Source: Tetmemena sp. SeJ-2015 (taxonomy: Eukaryota > Ciliophora > Spirotrichea > Sporadotrichida > Oxytrichidae). From it: 64,000 bases of DNA. The stretch spans positions 28,428 to 92,427 of the forward strand of contig JAJKFJ010021246.1 of NCBI GenBank assembly GCA_027382625.1. The letters are read 5' to 3'. Positions 1 to 10,322 of the stretch are shown in pieces (within the stretch, counting starts at the first letter, position 1; every line of letters begins with the position of its first letter). The position numbers and the translations under genes are program-made. The notes under the pieces are model-generated. The model was not told where the DNA came from, searched no databases, and worked only from the letters and a program-made list of their open reading frames with translations.

Positions 1-501
1 GAGCACCATAAGAATATAATCCACGAACAACACCAGAACGTGATTCACGAGCATCCCCTAGCCCATTATACACAAGGAGGAAATTCGTGAGATTCACTAG
101 CCAGTGATTCATGAGACTCACAAAGAGATCATCCACGATATTTCCAAGCCCTTCATCCACGAAAAGCACCAAGAGGTCATTCACACTTAATCACATACTG
201 ATTGTAGTTTCAATCGCTTGCTTAAATTGAGGAGCAATTCAAAGGGCCTATAGTTCATGAGGAGTTCTAAAAGCCCGTGGTTCATGAATCATACACGCAG
301 CCAATCATTGAGAGGAAGATTGAGCCTACCATAGTCTAGAAGGAGGAGGTACTCTTGACCGCCACCAAGCCAGTAGTTAGCACTTAGTTCGTCGCTCAAC
401 ACTCTTCTCACAAATGCCTCAATCATAAGATACTTGGCTGCAGAGACTGCACCACTTGTGCAGAGTGCGAAAGACTCAGACACAGACCCATGGGCAAATG
501 A
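1..501 (+). CDS. His/Glu repeat protein, 3' part (partial)
   Basis: The 5' end lies outside the window. The reading frame is built of imperfect repeats of the form (Q)PxIHE/KE, for example QPVIHETHKEIIHD, PFIHEKHQEVIH, PIVHEEF, PVVHES and QPIIERKIEPTIVQKEE. It ends in a Cys-rich tail (CLNHKILGCRDCTTCAEC) and a TGA at 499-501. The repeats change frame near 40-80 and again near 176-207. The second change fits a 32-nt GT..AG intron at 176-207; the first may be another intron or an indel. Such charged repeats resemble those of alveolin-like cytoskeletal proteins, but that is only a resemblance. TAG and TAA inside the repeats are read as Gln. Confidence 0.5.
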
Positions 502-660
502 GAACAAGTATTCATTTGAAGGGAGGCAAGCCTTCTGATTTAATATTCTGAAGAATTTAAAAGAAAATTGAGAATTTTTTTTGCTTAAAATACATGCTCT
601 GAAGGCTGTTCTCTTGACATTATATTACGTTTTAAATTTAAGACATTATTTATTTTAAAT

Positions 661-892
661 GTGGCACTTAACAGCTCTATTGTCAAGTTCAACAACATTA
701 GCAAAGACTATATTGAACTTAAGTAGCACTCAGACACCATTGAGAACGTGAAAGTCAAGATTCAGGACAAAGAAGGTATCTCACTTGCTCAACAATGACT
801 CATCTGCGCTGGAAAGTTTGACTTAAAATGGAACAATTTGAGTACTGAACACTTTTGGCAAAATAATCCTCATTCTTAAAACAAGTGGTGCA
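661..892 (+). pseudogene. Ubiquitin-like fragment, broken
   Basis: Translation gives DTIENVKVKIQDKEGI, then LAQQ-stop-LICAGK, which matches ubiquitin's DTIENVKAKIQDKEGI and DQQRLIFAGK closely. The conserved Arg codon is replaced by TGA (796-798), the only stop in this code; a single CGA to TGA change would explain it. After LSTEHF the match continues only after a +1 frame change near 858, as KIILILKTSG (compare STLHLVLRLRGG). The N-terminal strand is poorly conserved and no ATG is evident. Two disabling differences and divergent ends make a pseudogene or relic the best reading. Confidence 0.7.
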
Positions 893-1321
893 TTTACTCA
901 ACCTACGATTACTACAACTTGAAGGAGGAACTCTACTACTTTAAAACAAAATCAAAATATGCAAATGTACGAGATCTTCATCTAAAAGTTGGACAAAAAG
1001 AATTTTAAGAACTACTACATTCCTCCCGCCTACACGTTCCATTAAATTTAAATAGCTTAATTTATATACCGAATTATTAATATATATCTCTCTCTTTCAG
1101 TGTTCATCTTGCTTTATCTTAGTTATGACAACCTTCTATTAAACATTAAATTCTGGGGTATACTAGAAATGAAGAAGACTCTCTAAGTCAACTGCTGATA
1201 GAAGTCTTTGGATTTTGATGAATTTGATTCCTTAACTTAAATTTAAAGCTGTCTTGTAAGTGAAAATGAAGACTATGATTAGAGATATAAGAAAATTGTA
1301 GTAAGGTTTGGAGAGAAATTG
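893..1321. other. Spacer without recognised gene
   Basis: About 430 bases, AT-rich, between the ubiquitin relic and the 3' end of the ankyrin gene. A short open stretch follows the relic (about 960-1045) and ends in a Pro/Tyr-rich tail, but nothing in it is recognisable. No RNA gene or repeat was seen. Confidence 0.4.
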
Positions 1322-4300
1322 TCACCTGTTGAATTTATTGGCATCGAGCTTCTCTCCAGCTTGTCTCTGTCTGCTCTTAATCGAAAGTAGTGGACTTTTC
1401 TCTATTCTAAGTGAGAGCTCAAGTAGCTCCTCTTTGATCTACTCGAAATTCATTATTTCTTTCACCTTCTCAGCAGCATTTAAAGATAAGTGAATACCAA
1501 TTATGATAGCATATCTCTCTTCTGATGTATATTTTCCACTTGAAGCATACTTATCCTTTATCAACCTAATTATTCTTTATGGAAGCTTGATAAAAAGAGA
1601 AAACAAAAAATGAGTTTGATAGCCTTTCATCATCCTGACCAAGTTGATAGCTCTATCTCTTTGACACCTGATTAGCTCCTCCAAGTCTTACACGTTGATC
1701 CTCTAATAAGCCTTCTTAAAGTAAGTTACGTTCCCTCTATCAAGACACAAAAGCAGACAGTAAAGAGAGTAAGGCCTCTCACTCAGCAACTCAGTGATAA
1801 GTTGCAGATTTGAGTCCTCCTAATTCTGTTATAGTGCTTTCTCAACTATGGATCTTTTTTAGGGAATTTTGATGTGACTTTCATTAGCTTAATTGAGAGC
1901 CAACTCCTCAAAATAAGTCCTGTTAATCTGATCTGAGTGTCTAATCGCTCTGTAGAGTCTGGTATTTGGAGAGCTCGAGTTTGAACGAATCTCATTTTCA
2001 TTAGTAAGGATTTCAATTCCTCCTTAGCTCAAGATGCTTCTATTGGCAGCTCCTGAAGCAACTGGCTGATTTTTCTGATAAGGAACAATCCCACTCTGCT
2101 TGCTGTCACCTCTCATATCCATGCTGAACCTATTTGTCCTCGCTTTCTACAAAATGGATTGACTGAAACTTTGAGGCCCAACTTGCCCTTAGCTTCCTTC
2201 TTGTGCACCTCCATTTTGAATAGCTGCTTCCCTGATTGGTGAGAACCCCCACCTAGCAAGCTCTAGTTATTAAGTAAAAGTCCTTTATTGATATTGTTCA
2301 CTTGGTAGCCGATGTATTACAACTCTTAGAGGAAGAGAAGTCGCTTCTCAAATGGTAAGCTCTTAATTATGTAAACTGAGGTAGGCAGGTAAAGGTAGAA
2401 GGAGAGCAGCTCCTCCTTCTGTACTCGGAACAAAGTCTCAATTAGATACTTCAAATCCTATTCATTGAACAGATACCCATGGTGCTCCCAAAAGTATCTC
2501 AGCATCGCATCACAGCTATCAACTTAAATTAATAGAGTAAGTATAAAACCTATCCTCATTCACTGGTGCTTTATTTCTATTAGATTTTCTGGAATTTGAG
2601 GGTAAATCTTCTCTTTGGTTAAGACTCTGTTTAAAGCACTCTAAAATGAAGTAGAGAGGAGATTAGAAGGGGTCGAATTAGAGGTTTTACTAGGAGTTCT
2701 ATCTCTTGAGTTTTCTTCTTTGTGACCTGGAGCTCTAACACTCTATGAAATATTTACTTTGAGGTTTTCATGTAAGTAACGCACTACTTAAAGCTGCTTA
2801 AAGAATATTGCGAGATGAAGAGGATTCCACTCCTTCACTAAGTCCTCATCCATAAGTGAAAGCTGTGACTCCTGAGGCATCGGTAGATGTGGTGGCTAGC
2901 TCACCTAATCATTTCTAGAGCTTCTTCAAATTATTCACATAATCAAATTTCAGTTCAAATGAAATCAAAGTGAGGCACAACAATTCCTTCTCTGTCTTTA
3001 ATTTAAGCAATCTCCGCAATAAGGCCGTGCTCAACTATCTTGTTTATCTTCTTGCATTTTAATAAAAGCAACTTTAACACTTTATCTTCTTGAGGTCTCC
3101 TATTCTTGCAGCCTCTGAGAAGTTCATCATGAACAAACTTAGTTTCAATTACAATCTTGCCAGTCCCTTTCGCAATGCTTCTTATCAGCGTTTCCAAGAT
3201 CTTAAGCTTCACTACTCAACTCTCCTTCTTTACCCTTGATTTCCCCCTCATCTCTTTCACTATGCTCATAACTCTCCTAAATGTCGCTGCCTCCACTGAA
3301 GCCACCTATACCACCTCTTGTCTATAGCTTGCCCTACTTGCCAATGGGAGGAGACTGCTGAAGTGACTGGTTCTTAAGAGAATCGAACACCCACTGGAAC
3401 AACTCTCCATTCTGATAAATCTAATGGTGGTTTGCATTGTGTAGACACACATCAAGCAAGTCCTTCACCAAGTATTCTCTCTTCAACAGAATGTAAAGGT
3501 ACTGGCAAGAAAAGTGCTTAGATGTTGCAAGTGCATCGTCAATGAATAAACAATATATAGCAGTATTTAAATGAAAGGTGAAACAGAGAAATAGGTGTCT
3601 CTATCGAACTTGTCAAACAGGATCTTTTCTAGGTAGAATACTTGCTCCTCGAAAGACAGAGCTAGGATGATCTGTCTGAAGGCTTTTCCTTTTAAGACTA
3701 TGGCCAATGCGTCCAAGAAATCGTTGTTGTAGAGACTGTCTATCAATTAGTCCAAGTCAGTTACGTCCCATAAGTAATTTAAAATTATCCTGTATTACTC
3801 TACCTTTATATTTAATAGAGATCATTCCAAAGATAATCGAGCATTTAGTTATCTGAATTTTAAATTGCTAGAGTCAATGCAAGTATTGAGTTGTAGGTGT
3901 AGTAGCCCGGGTCAGTTGCTTATTAGAGAGATTTGATCATCACCCCGTCCAACTCTGACTTGAAAAGAGGCTCTCTCAAGCACACGCTCTAAACTCCAAA
4001 GATAAGATTAAACTTTCCATCCTTAAAGATAATATTTTAGCTGCAACCATAGTCTCAATCATATATTTCACTAGTTCAAGCAGCTTATTAGGATTCGCCA
4101 CTGCATAGAGAAGCGGGTTCCACATTGAAGTGTTTAGCCTCTCGCCATCCACGAACACCTCGTAGCTCTCACTTCTATATCTGATTTATTCTAGCACGAT
4201 AGGATGCGTCTTGAGTTTTGATTACAAATACTTTATCACCTCTTTCGAATTCTTAGCTTTAATGATCATTGGAATCAGCTCTGTACATATAAATAGGATA

Positions 4301-4468
4301 ATAGAAGTATGAATTCTATATATGATCTGATCCAATGAGCACCTGATCCCATTTCTCCTCTTGATTCTTTTCATAGCGCATGTCCATGAAGTTAAAGTCA
4401 ATGTGGGAGAAGGGGTTCTTGGAAATGACAGAGAGCTGCCTGTTGTTAGTGTCGCAGCATGCACCCAT
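1322..4468 (-). CDS. Ankyrin-repeat protein with acylation-like N-terminus
   Basis: A minus-strand gene of several exons coding for about 950 residues. It starts with ATG at 4468 (MGACCDTNNRQ) and stops with TGA at 1322-1324. The Gly-2 followed by two Cys suggests myristoylation and/or palmitoylation and so membrane attachment; this is inference, since residue 6 is Asp rather than the preferred Ser/Thr. Ankyrin-type units are visible: WNPLLYAVANPNKLLELVKY near the N-terminus and WNPLHLAIFFKQLQVVRYL in the middle, separated by helical segments. Short introns are needed, for example 26 nt around 4038-4063 and about 41 nt near 2527-2567. Many in-frame TAA/TAG are read as Gln. The upstream P-loop gene ends only 10 bases before this ATG, so the two could be one transcript or one gene. 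Function unknown. Confidence 0.7.
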
Positions 4469-4478
4469 TTCTCACTTG

Positions 4479-6812
4479 TCAATGAATATGGTTACTTAAA
4501 ATTTTAAACTTATAACTAAAATAAAAATTACTATAAAAACTCAAACTGCCTTCTAATAATGCTTTAATTGTTCTCATAATAAAATAAGTGTAGTTCTAAT
4601 CGAAGTTCTTCATCAGAAAATAGAGCACTTCTGAAAATTCTTCTTGTCCAGCACCAATTGTGTGTGCACATAAGAATCTGACTAAAGCAAGCACTCGTGC
4701 AAAAGCCTAAGTGCCTTGTAAAAAATACTTTACATTTAAATTGTAGTCAATTCGAAACTGCTGCTCTTCCTCTTAATCTTAGCCAGCGCCTGTAAGTTTA
4801 TAGTTCTCAATGAAATGAACACTTGAGCGAGGCACACCGAGGTTTAGAGCTACTCTCTCTATCTTCAAATCCAAAACATCCCTTAGTCTCTGTTCTTACT
4901 CCATCAGATTCATCTATATTTAGAAAATGAATTTATCAATAAAATCTTGGAAGCCCTTCTGACTGGAGAGTTTTTGAAGGTTCCCGGCTTCGATTGGTAA
5001 TCATGAGTGTTCTCAGGCTAGTAGCATCCATTACTGATCTTAGATTCTTCATGCTTCTCAAACCTTCCCGATTCGTATAAGACAGCCTGCTCATGTGGTA
5101 TCACCCCTCCCCCAGAAGTTCCTCTGTTGAACTCGCTTTCAAATTCCTCTTACTGGAATTCCTTTATGAGTTACTCCTCAAGCTTATCAGCGTTTGTAAG
5201 AACTATCTAAGGGTAGACGTACTTTCTCTGTCTGCAACGCTGCAGCACTTCTCTGTAGAATAAAGTTTCTTCCTCTGAGGCTGGAACCTCCTCTTAAGCC
5301 CCGTCAAACACCAGAATTTAAGTAACCGAATAATTTAAAATTATTGAGTGTGGCTTTCTCTTAACAGTCTTACTCTCTTAAGTGATGTCGTGAGGGAACA
5401 ATTCCTGATCCTTCTTCCAAAACTCCCAAAGTTTTAAAGCGTTTCTATGGTCCCTTTACTCTATTTGAACTTTGTTTTTGGCCTTGCCCCTCAGCAATAG
5501 AGTAACTTTTATTTAAAAAAGTATATATTGAAAAATGTTTGTGTTACTTGCTCAAGTTCTCTTTCATCAAATCTGTTTTAGCCTTGGTATCGTGCACTAT
5601 AATTGCACTTGAGTATGCTAATTATTCAGTGTTTACTTTTTAAGCTTCAACTCCCTTTTGGTCCTCTCTTACTAGCATCTCCACTCTATTCTTTACTTCC
5701 TGCTCAATTTATTTGCGAGGAGACTACCCTCCACTTGACTTTTAAGTGGCTGCTTTCTATCCCTGATTCTTTTTGTAAACCGTTTTACTCTTTGAATCCT
5801 TTACCTAAGGCTTTTTTTTCTTGGTCTCAAGGAGACTGTTCATGATAGACTCAGCCTGAGATGCGTTCAAATCCTAGTTGAGCAAGGATTGCATCAGTTT
5901 AATAAATTTATATCCTGATTAAAAAAGGCTATTATAAATTGTAAAGTGTAAGCTTATAAATTGATTAACTATGCTGTAGTATTTAAATAAAGATTTCATT
6001 AAAATCAATTTCTAAATTATTTAGTTCTTTAGGCTATGAGAGTGAACGCTTAAGCTTGATGGAGTTATTCTCTCCACTTGGAGGTGAAGCTTAGTCGGCT
6101 TGCTGTGAGAACTATACCTGCTTTTAGGTTGGGTTAATGCTAATAAAGCATAATAAAGAGTGGAGCAACTATTTATTATAGTGCTGTTTCTTTTCTTGAG
6201 GAGATTAGCTTTCTGAGAAAAAGTTTCCTCTCTTGCTTTGAGAGTAAAGTCCAAAAGCCCCCAGTCCTTGCTTCTTCCCAGGCATGTGAAAAGTTCATTA
6301 AGTAAAAAATATTAACTATAACCATTTAATAGTTTCTAGTGTGGTAGGTCTCCCTAGCTGAGATGATTCTTGTCTCCCTTGATCTTAGCAAGGGCTGAGT
6401 CTTTGCCCTTATCCGAGTTCGCTTTTTAAGTAAGATTGCGGTGAACTGAGTGGTTCCAGCTCCCTCCTCCTAGTTTACTACTTCTTTGTACTTGGCATCC
6501 TTAATGCTGATACTCTTCTTCACGTGAGGCGGGAGATGTCGCACATCATACAGAGACCGATATAAGGTTTTGATCAGAGAGCTTTTTCCACTACCCGACG
6601 GACCTAAAATAAATATCGACTTATTTCTAGAGAGATAGAATTAAATAAGTATGTCGGCATGATTTGGGATCTAAATAAGCATAAATATTGTATAAGAAAG
6701 TAGAAATCTGCTTGTGGACCTTTGGATTGCGAGTGAGTTGTGGCTTCTCAAAGCCCACCACCTCATACTCCATAATTCGCTCTCTCAAATCCTAAATCTG
6801 CCTCTTTATCAT
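4479..6812 (-). CDS. P-loop NTPase-like protein of unknown function
   Basis: Starts at ATG 6812 (MIKRQIQDLRERIMEYEVVG); an in-frame TGA lies just upstream. After an intron the strand-loop-helix KSIFILGPSGSGKSSLIKT is a textbook Walker A motif. Then follow a basic region, a linker with DLNASQAESIMNSL and a Lys/Gln-rich stretch, an intron near 5502-5545, and a folded-looking segment containing LWEFWKKDQELFPHDI and SIILNYSVTQILVFDG. The last exon is helical (LKIERVALNLGVPRSSVHF) and ends at TGA 4479-4481. No Walker B or other family signature was recognised with confidence; adenylate-kinase-like axonemal proteins were considered but not supported. The frame of the middle exons (5900-6350) is uncertain because two frames are open. 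Function unknown. Confidence 0.6.
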
Positions 6813-7160
6813 CTAATATTATACACATCAGTTAAAAGGTTATAATAATCTACTCGATAGAAGGGACCGTAAACCGAGAGGCCTAAAATAAATTGCTTGT
6901 GCCTATATTGCCACTTTCACGAGTTGCGAAAGGTCTGCTGCTTGAGTCAACCATATTTAGTTGTATTAATTTGGTTTACAGTCTATCTTACAAATGATAG
7001 ATAGATTTTACTTTAATTAAATAACCCTCATACTTTTATTATTCTAGAAATCAAACTTTTAGATTAACACTTATATACACTCTAAGTTAAGTCTTTTAAA
7101 CTATATTTGAAAACTAACCAATTAAGTAAGTAAAATATCATTGACTATCGTAAAAATAAC
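6813..7160. other. AT-rich spacer
   Basis: About 350 bases between two co-directional minus-strand genes. It should hold the 3' flank of the coiled-coil gene and the promoter of the P-loop gene. No motif could be singled out. Confidence 0.4.
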
Positions 7161-10100
7161 TCACTAGAGGCTTTAGTTTTTATTCCTAATGGATTGGTAT
7201 TACTATTATTGCTAATTGATAGTCTGCTTTATTTTGAACCTCTTGTTGTTGCGAGGAAAACTAAGGTCTCTACCTAACCCCTTAAGCACGCTGCTTTATC
7301 GTAGTAGCTTTTTCTCATTACTCCCTCCTCGTCTGCAACCCCACCACTTTAATTATATTAAATGTAGGCCAAGTGCTACCTTGAGAGATTGTTAGCGGTA
7401 AAATCTGAAACTGAATGAGAACTGTTAGAAGACTCGTTCTGCTTAGAGAGTGACAGCAAAGAATAAGGCAAGTTACTATAATTAAGCGATAGTAAATTAA
7501 AGTGCAAGTTGTGGCAGAAGAGTATAAGGATTATCTTTGCTTTGATGATTAGTGTGATGCGAAAACGTCTAAGAGTTGTTGCTATTGAAGATCCTAATCT
7601 TAAATCTGACATTGTCTAATTCCTTCTTCGTCAAATTATACAAACTCTTTTAATTCTATCTCAATGGTTAATCCAATGGTAGTTCTTAATTCTGCTTTTA
7701 AGAAATCTTCGAAGCATTTGGATCCTTGACCAAGATTTGCGGACTAATTAAAGAACTTTTGAGAGTCTCATTCGATATCATGCTTTGATTTTTCTTTTGC
7801 AACTACAAAGGTGAATCCGTGCTTTATTTGAGCACCTTGAGTTCCTCAAGTTTGAGCTGTGCTTTGAGATTTCTCTCCTCCTAGATGTGGCTTATGATTC
7901 CAAGCTCTCTCAAAACCTCATTCTAATTGCGCATAGCCAGCTGTTTATATCGTGACATGCTGTTGATACTACGAAACTTTTTACTGAAGAGATGCTTATG
8001 AGGAGAGCTGAGGATTTGAGCCCCACTCGCCAGCATAGAGCTATTTACTTAGATACCGCTCTACCCTAGCTTAGAAGAGTTCTTTGCTAATGAAGTATTG
8101 AGTTCCTCCTTGGATTAATTCCTTGCGGGAGAATGAATTTACTCCTCATGTTGCGGGCTTTCTCTGCTTCTGGAGCGTTAAACACTGGACTCATCCTCAT
8201 AAATGTCCCCAGCGTTTATGTGCTGATTGATGATGAGGGAAGCTGCATTCTTTGAGATAGACTCAGTGAGCTTATCATTTAGGCTTTGCAGTTTACTCCT
8301 AAAGATAGTACCTTTGTGAAAGAGCGTCTCTTTGTCATTCTTTTGTGTTTCAGTGGACTCAAGGTGCTTGAAAATATTTTTTGCGTAGATCAGGGACTGC
8401 TCTTGATCATACCTGTGTCCATAAAGTTATTCGGCAGCGCGAGAAAGATTCTTAATGTGCTCAGATTGTTTAACCTACTGACTCTCCTATTAAAAACGCA
8501 CAATATGATAAGTAATTATACTTTTAATATTCTAGAGTAACTTTATAGGGTTTCTAGAACTTCTTTTTTAGAATTGAATCAGTTTAAAGTGTATTCAGAG
8601 TCACAAAGTCACTACTCTGAGATACCAATCTTGAAATTGACTTCCCATTTCCTAACCTGGAGGCAACTAAGTGCTATTTCTCGCTCAACTTGCTTCCATA
8701 TTCTTTCTCAAATTCGTTTTGATGCGTGACACACTCATCTATAGCGAAATTCTATTTCAAGTTTATAAGTCTGTTAGAGGACTTGTCAACTCTCAAAAGC
8801 CTCAAGGCTGAATCATTATCGCCTCTAAACGAGTAGTCATTTTGCTAAGTGCTGGATCTCTGAAGCCTTTTAAGTTAAGAGTTGTTATTCTAATTTTAAA
8901 AGGAGGTTTAGAAGCCATACTCATCAAAGGACGATTGATTGAGAAGCTGCTTATTAGATTGATCTTGGTAGCTTTTTATCTCAATTGACTGGTTGCTTAT
9001 TTTTGTCACCTTCAACAAAACTATTGAAGCCTTTCAATGCATTACGTTAGTTTCTAGACTGCTTCTTTACATAAAAATGTAAGTTATGAAAATTAAATGA
9101 TTCTTGAGCTGATACCTCTGCAGCTATTAAACTTAGGCTTCCTTTATATGCTTGATGACAGTGGACATACTCACATTACTTTACAGATCTACTATCGCTT
9201 TCCTTTAAGTGTTAATAAAATCATTCCAATCCACTAGTTAGCTGTTGCTTTGCGCTTGTTCTATTTGCTTCTTAATTAAGAAAGTAAGTCTCTATCTCTC
9301 CTGCTCATCTTGTATTATCATCTCCTGTTTAGGAACAGCTGATTTATATTTTCCATAACCATATTTATAATAGCCAAAAATAGTTTAAAGAGTTAGTATT
9401 TACTAGTGGGTGAATCTCTAGATTCTTTCATAGCAAGAGAGAATCTGGAGGGGCTGTTATCAGTTATATCATCTCTAAAGCTGATGTCTCCTCTTTTAAT
9501 TTACCCTTAAGGCTGAAAGCTAAGGTTGGTAATTGACTGAATGTGAGTTGAAACGCTTGGCTAGACTCCACCATAAGAAACATCGTCTTAAGTTTGCTCT
9601 CTTTGTTTGAAGTTGCTATCATTCTCTTTTCTAGTCTTGCTCTATTTAACTTGTGCGGCTTGCTATTAATTTATATCTGAATAGCTTTAATCAACATTTT
9701 AGTTGGTGCTTGGGTATTCTCGTTATTGAAGCTGTTACTAAGGCTTAAGTTTATTGTGTCTAAATTTGGAATCGTTTATAAGAGAGTGTTGCTTGTTCTG
9801 AGTATGCTAATTTATGATAGTCTGACTTAACCTCAAAATGATATATGTAAGATGGACTAGATTGGATTTGAGGAAGGTCCTTAGATTGACGGTTAGTGTC
9901 TGGATTTTAGATTAGTGGCTCGTTCTACTAACGATTAGTGAGATTGAGTGGCTAGCTCATAATGGGTGGCAAATTCTGATTATTATTGTTGAATCTGTAT
10001 CCGAAAGTCATATCTCCTGCTTTTCTTTCCTAACCAGCTTCCTTTCTCTTCTACATTTCTATTTAACTGTGGTTGCCATTATTTTCATATTTAGACTGCT

Positions 10101-10221
10101 TGTTTTCTTAAGAAATGGGATTTTTAACTAATTAAACAGCTTGCTCCTTCTACTCAATATTGCTATTGTAGTTTATCTATCCCATTTCACTTCGGGATCC
10201 ATCGCTCTGCTCTACATTCAT
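7161..10221 (-). CDS. Large Ser/Asn/Gln-rich coiled-coil protein
   Basis: Starts at ATG 10221 (MNVEQSDGSRSEMGQINYNS) and runs about 3 kb on the minus strand to a probable TGA near 7161. The N-terminal third is low-complexity, rich in Asn, Gln and Ser. The middle and C-terminal parts are helical coiled coil, for example HIKNLSRAAEQLYGHRYDQE, SKNAASLIINQHINAGDIY and KAQLKLEELKVLKQS. An intron of about 35 nt is clear near 8493-8527. No catalytic motif is visible; a structural or scaffold role is possible but unproven. The very C-terminus is uncertain because two frames are open between 7180 and 7400. It shares a compact divergent promoter with the LRR gene. Confidence 0.6.
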
Positions 10222-10322
10222 TTTGTTAGATTAAATTATAACTCATATTTGATTGCAATAATACGATCATGATGATCACTCTGAATAAACTGAAATAAAT
10301 AATTTAAAGACAAAATATTTAA
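10222..10322. promoter_or_regulatory. Compact bidirectional promoter
   Basis: Only 101 AT-rich bases separate the ATG of the minus-strand coiled-coil gene (10221) from the ATG of the plus-strand LRR gene (10323), so both promoters must lie here or overlap coding sequence. A near-palindrome, atcatgatgatcact, sits near 10265-10279. Confidence 0.45.

Noticed and set aside
1..250. CRISPR-like or satellite array at the window start (repeated cacgag/cacgaa).
   Set aside because: Spacing follows codons of a degenerate protein repeat, not identical DNA repeats with unique spacers.
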